Source: Bacillota bacterium
Lineage (GTDB): Bacteria > Bacillota > Clostridia > Clostridiales > Clostridiaceae
Direction: 5' to 3'
Assembly (NCBI GenBank): GCA_023451395.1
Contig: JAEXZL010000181.1
Location: 1 to 46,070, forward strand
Length of the DNA: 46,070 nt
A model generated the notes under the pieces. The model was given only the letters and a program-made list of their open reading frames with translations. It searched no databases and was not told the origin of the DNA. Of this stretch, positions 1 to 8,347 are shown piece by piece. Position numbers and translations under genes: made by a program. Position 1 is the first letter of the stretch. Each line of letters opens with the position of its first letter.

Positions 1-8
1 GACTCAGA

Positions 9-305
9 TCAGCATAAAATATATCTCCTCTTTTCACTATCATCATCGTCATCAGACATATCACTCTCCGAAAGCCATGCCTCATATTCTATTGATTCCT
101 CAAGCTCATAGGGACAGCTCATTTCGCAAAAGCGCAAATTGATATCAGCCATTTCCTCATAACCCTGTTTGAGCTGCATAACATATTCAGCACTAATTTT
201 ATCCTCATTACATATTATTAAGGAATCCTCATTAAATTGATAACTTTTTTTATTTTTTTTTGAGCCCGTGGATACATAATTCAGCATTTCCTTTGAATAT
301 GACAT
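9..305 (-). CDS. MazE/EndoAI-like antitoxin with divergent N-terminus
   Basis: A 98-residue protein just downstream of alr, where Firmicutes usually carry the EndoAI (MazE-like) antitoxin before the MazF/EndoA RNase. Residues from about 43 (MQLKQGYEEMADINLRF) resemble the toxin-binding C-terminal segment of EndoAI, which in Bacillus subtilis contains RRGYMEMAKINL. The C-terminus is acidic (SDMSDDDDDSEK). The first 40 residues do not look like the ribbon-helix-helix DNA-binding domain expected there. The start is supported by an AGGAGGTAAGGTGG ribosome site. A toxin gene would lie beyond the left edge of the window, so the pairing is inferred. The gene has its own consensus promoter behind alr. 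Confidence 0.65.
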   Translation of the reverse strand: MSYSKEMLNYVSTGSKKNKKSYQFNEDSLIICNEDKISAEYVMQLKQGYEEMADINLRFCEMSCPYELEESIEYEAWLSESDMSDDDDDSEKRRYILC

Positions 306-358
306 TATTCCACCTTACCTCCTATGTTTACGCAGTAAAGAGCGATATGTACACTAAA

Positions 359-388
359 ATTATAGTGCAATATATGTCACTATGTCAA
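359..388 (-). promoter_or_regulatory. Consensus sigma-A promoter for the antitoxin gene
   Basis: Read on the minus strand there is a perfect TTGACA (383-388) and a perfect TATAAT (359-364) separated by 18 bp. It lies between the alr stop and the antitoxin start, so the antitoxin (and presumably a toxin beyond the edge) can be transcribed independently of the acpS-alr operon. Confidence 0.7.
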
Positions 389-398
389 AGGTTTTGTC

Positions 399-1556
399 TT
401 AGATATAGTTCTTTATTTTTACAATTTTTCCGTTCTTGGTATACACTCTGGGAATTCGCTTTCCAATCATGCAGAGTACCTCATAATTTATCGTGCCTAA
501 AATCTCTGCAATGTCATCAGCATTGAACCTCTTCTGCCCCTCCTGTCCAAGGAGGGTAACCACATCTCCCACCTTTAAAGGTTCTGAATCTGTAGCATCC
601 ACCATACACTGATCCATACATATTCTACCAACTACTGGAAGTATCTTGCCCTTGGCTATAATCTTTGCCTTTCCAGACAAAAGTCTTGTGTAGCCATCAG
701 CATATCCAATAGGCAGCGTTGCTATAACACTCTTTCTATCAGTTTTAAATGCCCTTCCATAGCCTACATACATATTTTCTTCTAAGGTCTTTATATGTAT
801 AACCCTGGCTTTTAAAGTCATTACCGGCTTAAGATCAAGAGCATCTTTATTCACATCATCAGAAGGATAATAGCCATAGAGTATAATACCTGGTCTAATC
901 TCCTGAAAATGAGTATGGGGAAGATCAATTATTGCTGCACTGTTAGCTATATGATATATTTTTGGCTTAACTCCCAATTCTGATAGTTTTTCCTTAAAGG
1001 ATAGAAACTTATGGAGCTGTTCTCTACTATAGCTTTTATCCCTTTCATCTGCATTGGAAAAATGAGAAAAAACTCCTGAAATCTTAATCATAGGAAGCTT
1101 GCTTATCTCCAATATTTCCTCTATGCTTTCTTCATTAGGGAAAAAACCTATACGACCCATTCCTGTATCAACAGCTATATGAAGCTTAACCTCTTTATTT
1201 TGCCTTTGTGCTTCTTGGGAAATAGCCTTGGCATAATCCAGATTATAAACCGTCTGCTGTATGTCATTGGCTACAATCTCCTCTGCATATTCTAAAGGTG
1301 TATATCCAAGTATCATTATTGGTGCTGTGATACCAGCTTTTCTAAGCTCTAAAGCCTCAGAAATCACTGCAACGGCAAGACTTGTAGCTCCATTCTCTAA
1401 AAGCACTGGAGCTGTGTCCACAGCTCCGTGGCCATAGGCATCAGCCTTAACCACTGCCATTATCTCTTCGCTTTTTGAAACCCTTCTTATTTCTCTCATG
1501 TTATGGGCTAAGGCATCCAAATCAATTTCTGCCCATACTGGTCGTACTTTATCCAT
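399..1556 (-). CDS. alr: Alanine racemase
   Basis: PLP-dependent fold-type III alanine racemase, making D-alanine for peptidoglycan in the cytoplasm. The PLP lysine is K37 in the motif AVVKADAYGHG, and the second catalytic base is probably Y266 in VGYGRAF. The substrate-site motif ICMDQCMVDAT is present near the C-terminus. At 385 residues the length is typical. A GGGGG-type ribosome site precedes the ATG. It is the last gene of an acpS - nnr - gerS-like - alr order. In Clostridioides difficile the spore-germination gene gerS is next to alr2, so this copy might also act in sporulating cells; that is inference. Confidence 0.97.
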   Translation of the reverse strand: MDKVRPVWAEIDLDALAHNMREIRRVSKSEEIMAVVKADAYGHGAVDTAPVLLENGATSLAVAVISEALELRKAGITAPIMILGYTPLEYAEEIVANDIQQTVYNLDYAKAISQEAQRQNKEVKLHIAVDTGMGRIGFFPNEESIEEILEISKLPMIKISGVFSHFSNADERDKSYSREQLHKFLSFKEKLSELGVKPKIYHIANSAAIIDLPHTHFQEIRPGIILYGYYPSDDVNKDALDLKPVMTLKARVIHIKTLEENMYVGYGRAFKTDRKSVIATLPIGYADGYTRLLSGKAKIIAKGKILPVVGRICMDQCMVDATDSEPLKVGDVVTLLGQEGQKRFNADDIAEILGTINYEVLCMIGKRIPRVYTKNGKIVKIKNYI

Positions 1557-1585
1557 CTGTATTCCCCCTGTTAATAAGCCTTATA

Positions 1586-2173
1586 TCAGTAATCAAATAA
1601 AGCTTTGTCTAAGTCTTTTTCAAATTTAAAGTTAGCGTAAGTTATCTCTGCTTTTAAATTACCTTTAAAATCATATATACTTAGCTTTTCCGGGGCTTTT
1701 GTTTCAGTATCAATGATTAAAATTCCTTTTTCTATATTTTTATTTCCCTCCGGTATATATAATTCTATAAAAAGGTAATTTTTTCCTTCTTTATTTTCAG
1801 AATAAATTTTAACTTCCTCGTTAGTATATATAAGCTCTACATAATTTTTTAAAAAAGCCCATTTATAAAACTCATCAAAGGTGCTTTTAAGTATATAACT
1901 TCTTCCGTTAATCAGATCCTTAACTGTGATTTCATCATTATTGTATATATAGACTCTATCTTCTCCTAAAGTCAGCTTATAACCTCTATCCTTTGCATAA
2001 AGTAGAGTAGCCCTTTCCTGGAACTTTCCCTTATCATTAAACACACGATATTCTATATCAGTGCTATAGCAGTTAATAAACCGAAGATAATCAACATACT
2101 CCTCAGGAGTGTCAATCTTAGTTAAATATAGGTAAGCATAGAGTATTAAACAGGCTGCTGTTAGGAAAATCAA
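1586..2173 (-). CDS. GerS-like germination lipoprotein (start codon uncertain)
   Basis: About 195 residues: a short hydrophobic N-terminal segment, then a beta-rich domain like the LolA/LolB-type fold reported for GerS of C. difficile. Its position directly before alr matches gerS-alr2. In C. difficile GerS is a lipoprotein needed for cortex modification and germination; that role is inferred here. The coordinate given uses TTG at 2171-2173, but the frame stays open to a TAA at 2201-2203 and adds TKRKIIIGT, which supplies the positive charges a signal peptide needs. The best ribosome site (AGGGGTGAT, 2205-2213) is spaced for an ACG at 2198-2200. LTAAC near the N-terminus could be a weak lipobox. 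Confidence 0.6.
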   Translation of the reverse strand: MIFLTAACLILYAYLYLTKIDTPEEYVDYLRFINCYSTDIEYRVFNDKGKFQERATLLYAKDRGYKLTLGEDRVYIYNNDEITVKDLINGRSYILKSTFDEFYKWAFLKNYVELIYTNEEVKIYSENKEGKNYLFIELYIPEGNKNIEKGILIIDTETKAPEKLSIYDFKGNLKAEITYANFKFEKDLDKALFDY

Positions 2174-2209
2174 GGTTCCGATAATAATTTTCCTTTTCGT
2201 TTAAATCAC

Positions 2210-2249
2210 CCCTAAAAGTATTGCCTTTAATACTAATATTCTTTTAGGG
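2210..2249 (-). promoter_or_regulatory. Hairpin that buries the ribosome site of the GerS-like gene
   Basis: The outer arms CCCTAAAAG and CTTTTAGGG (2210-2218 and 2241-2249) are perfect complements, and an inner AGTATT/AATACT pair (2217-2222 and 2229-2234) extends the stem. On the minus strand the 3' arm runs into AGGGGTGAT, the ribosome site of the GerS-like gene. No T-tract follows, so it does not look like a terminator. A translational control or coupling element is an inference. Confidence 0.45.
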
Positions 2250-2270
2250 ATTTATTTATTCTTAGTTTTA

Positions 2271-3767
2271 TTAACTTTCCAGTGACTTAAGAACATAGGG
2301 AAGCTGGTCAATTATTGCCTCAGCATTAACGCTGTATCTATCTTTTGACAGTATATCTCCAGCATAGCCATGAAGGTAAGCTCCGGTGTAAGCAGCCTCT
2401 AGCGCCTTACATCCTTGGGCACATAGGGAAGCAATAATACCTGTAAGAGCATCTCCCATGCCACCGGAGGCCATGGAGCTATTCCCTGTAGGATTTATAT
2501 ATACACTCTCACCATCGGTAATAACGGTATTATAACCCTTTAATAATACTATTACCTTATGCTCCATTGCAAATTCCTTAGAAACTTTTATGCGATTTTC
2601 ATTTATAAAATCTATCTCTAAGCCCGTTAGTCTTGACATTTCTCCTGGATGGGGTGTGAGGATAATTTTTGCCTTTGCATCCTTTAAAAGGCTTAAGTCC
2701 TTTGAAAGAACATTTAATCCATCAGCATCGATTATTATACTCTTTTCTCCCTGGGAAAGAACTTCCTTTAAAAGCTCTAAGGTTTCTTCACCATTTCCTA
2801 AACCAGGTCCTATAGCTATTGCCGAAGAGGTATTAAGCTTTTCTTTCAGCTCATTAATATTATCATAACCATAGGTCATAGCTTCTGTAAGCTTTCCAGA
2901 CAATATATTTTGTATCTCATTCTTACAGCCTAATGTTACAAGCCCCGTTCCTGCCATTACCGCAGCCTTAGTTGTAAGATATGCAGCCCCAATAAAGTCT
3001 TTGCTACCTGCTAGTATAAAAAGTCTTCCATAGTCACCCTTATGAGAAGTCTTATCCCTTTTAGGTATAGCTTCATTCACATCCTTTAAGGAGGTTATAT
3101 ATTCCTTCTGATGATATAGGTCAACTATTTCTTCAGGTATTCCTATAGACTCCAGTATTATTTCTCCGGTATATTTATGAACCCTATTATTTACAAACCC
3201 TCTTTTATATAGTTCAAGGGTTACAGTTTTCTTAGCCTTAATAGCATTGCCCATCATTTCTCCAGTATTGCTATTTATACCTGATGGAACATCTATAGAT
3301 ATTATATTTGTGCTATTTTCATTTATAACAGAAATGCAGTATACATAAAGCTCTTCTAGTTTTCTTGTTATTCCAGTACCAAAGATGGCATCCACCACTA
3401 AATCAGCTTCCTCTAAGGCATCCTTTAAATCTGAAAGATCATCAGTGTTTGCAATGCTTTTAACTTTTAAGCCTATATTTCTAATTATTTCATAATTCCT
3501 GCTGCAATCTGGAGACATCTTTTTATCTCCCACCATAAATATTTCAAGGCTTTTTCCTAAAGCTTTTAGATGCCTAGCTACTGCGTAACCATCTCCGCCA
3601 TTATTACCATTTCCACATACTATAACATACTTATCCGCGATATCTGTATCTAAGTGCTTAAGCACCTTAATTGCGGCATTTTCCATAAGAATCAATCCTG
3701 GAATCTCAAGCTCCTCTATACAGTGTCTATCAATATTTTTTAAAATTTCACTGCTACCGATTTTCAT
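2271..3767 (-). CDS. nnr: Bifunctional NAD(P)HX epimerase/dehydratase
   Basis: Fusion of a YjeF_N-type NAD(P)HX epimerase (about residues 1-215) and a ribokinase-like ADP-dependent NAD(P)HX dehydratase (about 225-498). It repairs hydrated NADH and NADPH. Epimerase motifs include VCGNGNNGGDGYAVARHL and VVDAIFGTG. Dehydratase motifs include GSKDFIGAA, IIDADGLNVL, TPHPGEMSRL and GGMGDALTG. The length of 498 matches the bacterial fusion. It starts 3 bp after the acpS stop, and its ribosome site lies inside the acpS 3' end, so the two are very likely translated from one mRNA. Confidence 0.95.
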   Translation of the reverse strand: MKIGSSEILKNIDRHCIEELEIPGLILMENAAIKVLKHLDTDIADKYVIVCGNGNNGGDGYAVARHLKALGKSLEIFMVGDKKMSPDCSRNYEIIRNIGLKVKSIANTDDLSDLKDALEEADLVVDAIFGTGITRKLEELYVYCISVINENSTNIISIDVPSGINSNTGEMMGNAIKAKKTVTLELYKRGFVNNRVHKYTGEIILESIGIPEEIVDLYHQKEYITSLKDVNEAIPKRDKTSHKGDYGRLFILAGSKDFIGAAYLTTKAAVMAGTGLVTLGCKNEIQNILSGKLTEAMTYGYDNINELKEKLNTSSAIAIGPGLGNGEETLELLKEVLSQGEKSIIIDADGLNVLSKDLSLLKDAKAKIILTPHPGEMSRLTGLEIDFINENRIKVSKEFAMEHKVIVLLKGYNTVITDGESVYINPTGNSSMASGGMGDALTGIIASLCAQGCKALEAAYTGAYLHGYAGDILSKDRYSVNAEAIIDQLPYVLKSLES

Positions 3768-3769
3768 AC

Positions 3770-4141
3770 TTATTCACCCTCCAATACAACAAAAGCTGTA
3801 GCATTTTCCTTGCTATGAGCTATGGAAAGATGTATTGCCTTTACTCCTCTTTCACAGCAAATAGCCTCCGCTCTGCCCAAAACTCTTATATAAGGTTTTC
3901 CAAGCTCATCCTTAAAAATCTCAAGCTCCTTAAGGCTAAATCCTCTTACTCCTGTTCCTAAGGCCTTAGAAAAAGCTTCCTTAGCGGCAAAATATCCTGC
4001 AAGGCTTTCGTAGCGCCCGGCTCCTCTTGCCCCTTTAAGCTCCTCTTCGGTAAATACTCCTGCTAAAAAACTCTCAGTTCTTTCCGCAGATCTTTTTATG
4101 CGACTTATCTCAATAATATCATTACCCACTCCCAGTATCAT
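3770..4141 (-). CDS. acpS: Holo-[acyl-carrier-protein] synthase
   Basis: Small 4'-phosphopantetheinyl transferase of the AcpS type, 123 residues, which activates acyl carrier protein with CoA. The magnesium/CoA motif is GNDIIEISRI near the N-terminus (D8), and the second acidic motif is FAAKEAFSKALGTG. It opens the operon with nnr, the GerS-like gene and alr. A promoter lies just upstream. Confidence 0.96.
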   Translation of the reverse strand: MILGVGNDIIEISRIKRSAERTESFLAGVFTEEELKGARGAGRYESLAGYFAAKEAFSKALGTGVRGFSLKELEIFKDELGKPYIRVLGRAEAICCERGVKAIHLSIAHSKENATAFVVLEGE

Positions 4142-4161
4142 TTAAACACCTTCTTTAAATA

Positions 4162-4191
4162 ATCATATAATTAATAATAACTCAATGTCAC
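4162..4191 (-). promoter_or_regulatory. Likely sigma-A promoter of the acpS operon
   Basis: On the minus strand GTGACA (4186-4191) and TATGAT (4162-4167) are 18 bp apart, about 20 bp before the acpS start and downstream of a terminator at 4217-4240. Confidence 0.5.
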
Positions 4192-4216
4192 CAATAAAGT
4201 AAGCAAAATGAATAAA

Positions 4217-4240
4217 ATCCCATCTTAATTAAGATGGGAT
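4217..4240 (-). terminator. Intrinsic terminator after the DUF6514-like gene
   Basis: Perfect 24-bp inverted repeat, ATCCCATCTTAA and its complement, with a T-rich run (TTTTATTCATTTT) after it on the minus strand. It separates the DUF6514-like gene from the acpS promoter. Confidence 0.75.
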
Positions 4241-4252
4241 ATTGTATTAAAT

Positions 4253-4582
4253 TTAGTTTGTTGCTATTTCATCATAATATCTATCAAAATCAGTGATGTA
4301 TTCATCTACATAATCTCCTAGAATCTCGACCAAATGGATAGGAGAAACTAGATTGCTATGCAAAAGATTTAAAAGCTCATAAACCTTATGAAGCTGGGGA
4401 CTTATTGCTTCAATACTATCTCTCTCTATGTTGGAAAGCTCCCCATTAATGTAATCTATTCTTTCTGCCTCAATCCCATACGCTTGTACACCTTGCTTTA
4501 TGCCCCTAACAACCCTGTAATAATAAATACTTTTCTTTTTCCCCTCTTCAATGGAAGCCACTAAATTTTTTAAAACCCTCAT
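4253..4582 (-). CDS. Small uncharacterised protein, DUF6514-like
   Basis: A 109-residue soluble protein. The pattern YYYRVVRGI, then YGIEAERID, then NIERDSIEAISPQLHKVYELLNLL, then a C-terminal SPIHLVEILGDYVDEYI resembles small clostridial proteins grouped as DUF6514; this is recalled from family pattern and not checked. No signal peptide or membrane segment is visible. A strong ribosome site (AGGGGGG) precedes the ATG, and the gene is monocistronic with its own terminator. Function is unknown. Confidence 0.6.
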   Translation of the reverse strand: MRVLKNLVASIEEGKKKSIYYYRVVRGIKQGVQAYGIEAERIDYINGELSNIERDSIEAISPQLHKVYELLNLLHSNLVSPIHLVEILGDYVDEYITDFDRYYDEIATN

Positions 4583-4665
4583 GTTTTTCCCCCCTAATTA
4601 ATTATTACCCTGGAGCATAAATTATTAGTCATTTTATGTATTTTATATTAACACTAAAAAAAGAA

Positions 4666-4695
4666 ATTGTATGTCAAATAGTGGGGTTGTCTCAA
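4666..4695 (-). promoter_or_regulatory. Candidate promoter of the DUF6514-like gene
   Basis: On the minus strand TTGAGA (4690-4695) and TACAAT (4666-4671) are separated by 18 bp. The -35 box falls inside the insertion-sequence-end-like sequence. A second TTGACA (4672-4677) has no good -10 box. Confidence 0.4.
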
Positions 4696-4892
4696 AAAAC
4701 TTCTCAATCTATTTTGACAGTTTTATTCTTTTAGTTGCTTATATATCATTTTTATTATTCCTTATTCATTTATATAAAGGCTAACTTAATAAGTATTATG
4801 TCGAAGAAAAAAGCTTTATGATATAAGATTATTATTGTAATATTTGTAATATTCTTTTATTTTTAATAAATATTTCCTTTTAACAAAAGAAT

Positions 4893-4923
4893 TTGCCTCT
4901 ATCAAATATTCTGATAGAGGCAA
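4893..4923 (-). terminator. Terminator of the MoxR-DUF58-DUF4129 operon
   Basis: Perfect 12-bp arms, TTGCCTCTATCA and its complement, around a 7-nt loop, followed on the minus strand by a moderately T-rich stretch. It begins 14 bp after the stop of the membrane gene. Confidence 0.75.
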
Positions 4924-4936
4924 TTTATATCTACTA

Positions 4937-6181
4937 TTATCTTTTTTCATCCTTAACACTTTTTATTTCCTTATAAGCCTTTTCCACTGTATCACTTTCC
5001 TCTTTAGTAATATACTTTGAAGAAAACTTTGCTTTATTATATATCTTAGCTACAGTATGGGTATCTATTCTATCCTCCATTTGAAGCTTTCTTCTTAACG
5101 CTCTCAAAAACTCACTTGCAGTCATGAAGCTTTCATAAACAGCTCTCACCCTTCCAAGGCTTTGAAGTCTCCTAAAATAAAAGAGAACTCTTTCTCTAGG
5201 ATTATTTGGGGGCAATATATTTTTTAATAACCTTTTTACTCCTCTAGTAAATCTTGGAAGACTTCTGTTTCTATTAAGTTTTTCCCTTTCCTCAAACACT
5301 CCTTCTTCCAGAATAGTTCTTGGTAGTTTTATCCGCTTAACAACTGAATAAAGAGCAATAAATAGCAGAATTAATACAAGTACTTTTATTATGCGCTCTA
5401 CCATGGGATAATCATTTATATAATCTCTTACTAAGTGGGCACTGTTCTCTGAATCCTCCATAACCTGTTGCCCCTCTGAAGGGGAAACATTAATTAAATT
5501 TCTAAGGGATTCTACAGGTCCTTTTAATATGAATAATACAAATAGAAGCAATTTCTCCATTAGAAAACTTACCCCATGAATTATCCCTTCCAATACCTTT
5601 GAAACTCCTTTATACACTATATCTAAAGAAAGAGCAGTGACCCCTAAAAGAATTATTACATCTCCTATTAATGAGCTTTTATGTGAAAGGTTATACTCAG
5701 CTCTTCTTCCTTGCCTAAGAAGCAATATAGTCAAAAAGATATATGCTAAATAATACCTAAATAGATAGCTGCCCCTAGCTCCCATGATAATTGCAGTAAT
5801 AAAAACTAAAGGAACCATATAATAAAACTGTACTTTAAGAACCCCTTTTATATAATCAATATTTAACCTTTCAATAGATTTCTTCCTTAAAAGAAGCAAA
5901 TTACTTATAAGAGGAAGCAAATATACAAGAAAATTACCCCTTCCAATAAAAAAAGATATTAACAATGCACAAATTCCTGATATAAGTAATACAACTCCTC
6001 TTTTCTTTATTCTCATATGCTTTAGATAAAGAAATAATACTGAGCTAAAAAAGGAGGCTGCTATTAAAAGATAACTTATTCTTTCATAAAAAATGCCGTC
6101 ATAAGTCACACTAAAGAGAATAAAGTTAAAAAGACTTAATTCCATAGCTAGAAGAAGTCTGAAAAATTTCTCACCAGTCAT
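4937..6181 (-). CDS. Membrane protein with C-terminal DUF4129-like region
   Basis: A 414-residue protein with about six to seven hydrophobic segments in the first 215 residues and another near 265-285, then a basic cytoplasmic tail. The tail pattern PRERVLFYFRRLQ, TASEFLRAL and YNKAKFSSKYIT resembles the DUF4129 region often fused to transglutaminase proteins. No transglutaminase Cys-His-Asp core is visible here. It starts directly at the TAA of the DUF58 gene, so the two are translationally coupled. MoxR-DUF58-DUF4129 operons are widespread and probably assist membrane-protein or envelope assembly; the specific role is unknown. Confidence 0.7.
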   Translation of the reverse strand: MTGEKFFRLLLAMELSLFNFILFSVTYDGIFYERISYLLIAASFFSSVLFLYLKHMRIKKRGVVLLISGICALLISFFIGRGNFLVYLLPLISNLLLLRKKSIERLNIDYIKGVLKVQFYYMVPLVFITAIIMGARGSYLFRYYLAYIFLTILLLRQGRRAEYNLSHKSSLIGDVIILLGVTALSLDIVYKGVSKVLEGIIHGVSFLMEKLLLFVLFILKGPVESLRNLINVSPSEGQQVMEDSENSAHLVRDYINDYPMVERIIKVLVLILLFIALYSVVKRIKLPRTILEEGVFEEREKLNRNRSLPRFTRGVKRLLKNILPPNNPRERVLFYFRRLQSLGRVRAVYESFMTASEFLRALRRKLQMEDRIDTHTVAKIYNKAKFSSKYITKEESDTVEKAYKEIKSVKDEKR

Positions 6182-7300
6182 TTACTTCTCCCCCATTCTT
6201 AAAAGCTCTATCCTTGAGATATTTGAAAGGCTACTGTCACAGGATATGTCAATTAGCTTTATTATAATTCCCTTCATAGCCGCCTCATATAGAAGTTCCT
6301 TAGAATCCTCTGTAAGATAACCAGCAATAATTATATAAACTGTATTCTTATTTAAAAAAGCCATATTACTCTTAAGATAATCATAAAAATCTGTTTTTGG
6401 CATATAACCTATTCTTCCGCAAAACTCCAGTATTCCATTTATGCCCTTTAATGAAGGTGGGACCTTATCCAGCAAATCACCGTAGTAGGAGATAATATGA
6501 GAATTACTCCAGATACCAGTAGCTATACCTAGATTCAAAAATTCCTCTGCAACTGCTGCAGCAATTTCACAGCCTCTGTCAATTCCCTGAGGGTCAATTT
6601 CCATCCAAAGAGGCCTTTTATATTGGGTGTTTAGAATTATCACCACTTCTCTATCAGAGGTGAAGTCGTAATCTTTTACCAATAACTTGTTATTTTTTAA
6701 GCTGGAATTCCAGTGTATATCCTTCATTCTATCGCCATAAGTATATTCCCTTATCCCCTTTACATACATAGGATCATCATAAATCCAGCGTTTCACAGTA
6801 TTATCACCTAATATAGAGTTACTTATTATCCTGTCTCCAACTAAAGACTTAAGCCTTGGAAATACAACAATTTCAAAATAATCTTCCACCTTACGGCTTT
6901 CCTTATGCACACCTAAGAAATCTGATATGGAAACCTCCATATTTTTTAGGATATAAACCCCTCTGCTTTTAATATGCACTGGATAGCTTCTCCTTACCCT
7001 CTCTCTACCTGCAATAAAATAACTATCTGAATATCCAGCACCCTCACTGCCTATCTTTCCATTGTCAGAATACTTTCTTTCCATCTGACGAGGCATTTGC
7101 TCTTTAATATTTAAAAAGCTTATTGGAAGGAGCTTTCTATTTTCTACAAAAACATTTACCTTAAATTCTTCCCCGGGAAAAACTCTATTTTTACTTAACT
7201 CCCTTTTCAGAGATATATTCTTAAAGACAATCCTTATATAATAATCAGAGACATAATAACCTATAAATATTACTATGAAAAAAAATATTAAGAGTTTCAT
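6182..7300 (-). CDS. DUF58 domain-containing protein
   Basis: A 372-residue membrane-anchored protein with an N-terminal hydrophobic segment (residues about 2-18), a middle beta-sandwich-like region, and a DUF58 signature around 180-215 (GIREYTYGDRMKDIHWNSSLKNN). The C-terminal part looks like a von Willebrand-A-like fold. DUF58 proteins are usual partners of MoxR ATPases, and this one sits 11 bp downstream of moxR in the same operon. Confidence 0.88.
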   Translation of the reverse strand: MKLLIFFFIVIFIGYYVSDYYIRIVFKNISLKRELSKNRVFPGEEFKVNVFVENRKLLPISFLNIKEQMPRQMERKYSDNGKIGSEGAGYSDSYFIAGRERVRRSYPVHIKSRGVYILKNMEVSISDFLGVHKESRKVEDYFEIVVFPRLKSLVGDRIISNSILGDNTVKRWIYDDPMYVKGIREYTYGDRMKDIHWNSSLKNNKLLVKDYDFTSDREVVIILNTQYKRPLWMEIDPQGIDRGCEIAAAVAEEFLNLGIATGIWSNSHIISYYGDLLDKVPPSLKGINGILEFCGRIGYMPKTDFYDYLKSNMAFLNKNTVYIIIAGYLTEDSKELLYEAAMKGIIIKLIDISCDSSLSNISRIELLRMGEK

Positions 7301-7311
7301 CCTTTTCCTTT

Positions 7312-8271
7312 CTATTCCTCCACTACTTCTAGAGGAGCAGCGATGGCTTTTAAAATTTCCTCTATAACCTGAGCTGCTGTTATATTTTCTTTTGAATAGC
7401 TCTGATTCTTTAGAATTATTCTATGGCTTAGCACCTCACTGGCAAGAATTTTAACGTCTTCTGGTATAACATAATCTCTCCCCTTAATAGCAGCCATAGC
7501 CTGGGCTCCCTTCATAAGACATAAAGCAGCTCTAGGGGACGCTCCTAATTGAAGCTTGTCCAAAGTTCTTGTGCTTCTAACTATGGCAAGAATATATTCC
7601 TTTATTTCCTCCTTAATCTCTACCTCTACCACCTTTTCCATAACATATTCCATATCCTCTGAAGATAAGACCTCCTTTAGATTTTTTAAAGGATCCTCAA
7701 GAAGGAACCTATCTAAGATATCTTTTTCCTCCTTAAAGTCAGGGTAGCCTAGAGAAAGCCTTAGAAAAAATCTATCCAGCTGCGCCTCTGGAAGAGGAAA
7801 GGTTCCAAATTGCTCTAAGGGGTTTTGGGTAGCTATAACAAAAAAAGGCCTCGGAAGCATAAGGGTATTACCTTCTAGAGTAACCTGCTTTTCCTCCATA
7901 GCCTCCAATAAAGCCGATTGAGTTCTAGGGGTTGCCCTGTTTATTTCATCCGCAAGGAGAATACTACTAAAAATTGGTCCCTGCCGAAGCTGAAACTCCC
8001 CTAACTTTTGATTATAAAAATATATACCTGTTAAGTCTGAAGGAAGAAGGTCTGGGGTAAACTGAACTCTTTTAAATGTCAAATTCATACTCTTGGCCAG
8101 ACTTCTAGCAAGCTTTGTCTTTCCAAGTCCTGGCACGTCCTCTAGAAGCACATGCCCTCCGCAAATCAAGGCTGCTATTATTTTGTCAATCTTATCTTCC
8201 TTACCTACAATAACCCTACCTATATTCTTCTGCAACTCATCTCTAAAAGCTTGAAACCTCTCAATTTTCAT
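7312..8271 (-). CDS. MoxR-family AAA+ ATPase
   Basis: A 319-residue AAA+ chaperone-type ATPase. Walker A is about residues 46-52 (VPGLGKT), Walker B is ILLADEINRA (D108, E109), and the sensor motif is ATQNPLEQ. The C-terminal lid carries GASPRAALCLMKGAQ, typical of MoxR. It is the first gene of the MoxR - DUF58 - DUF4129 operon. An AAGGTGGT ribosome site and a promoter (8311-8339) lie in front. Confidence 0.93.
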   Translation of the reverse strand: MKIERFQAFRDELQKNIGRVIVGKEDKIDKIIAALICGGHVLLEDVPGLGKTKLARSLAKSMNLTFKRVQFTPDLLPSDLTGIYFYNQKLGEFQLRQGPIFSSILLADEINRATPRTQSALLEAMEEKQVTLEGNTLMLPRPFFVIATQNPLEQFGTFPLPEAQLDRFFLRLSLGYPDFKEEKDILDRFLLEDPLKNLKEVLSSEDMEYVMEKVVEVEIKEEIKEYILAIVRSTRTLDKLQLGASPRAALCLMKGAQAMAAIKGRDYVIPEDVKILASEVLSHRIILKNQSYSKENITAAQVIEEILKAIAAPLEVVEE

Positions 8272-8310
8272 CTCTATACCACCTTACATATTCTGTTAAA
8301 TAATACATTA

Positions 8311-8339
8311 ATTATATCATTGTGTTTTTAATAAGTGAA
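8311..8339 (-). promoter_or_regulatory. Likely promoter of the moxR operon
   Basis: On the minus strand TTCACT (8334-8339) and a perfect TATAAT (8311-8316) are 17 bp apart, about 40 bp before the moxR start. Confidence 0.55.
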
Positions 8340-8347
8340 CAAAATAA

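Larger units (their letters stand above)
4583..4936. other. Non-coding stretch between the DUF6514-like gene and the MoxR operon
   Basis: About 350 bp with no convincing reading frame. It holds a probable promoter for the DUF6514-like gene (4666-4695), a GGGGTTGTCTCAAAA sequence resembling an insertion-sequence end (4683-4697), a perfect 7-mer match to the Spo0A box TGTCGAA (4799-4805) about 215 bp upstream of the DUF6514-like gene, and the terminator of the MoxR operon (4893-4923). Confidence 0.5.

Noticed and set aside
2210..2249. Intrinsic terminator between nnr and the GerS-like gene
   Set aside because: No T-tract follows on the minus strand; instead the ribosome site of the next gene follows directly.
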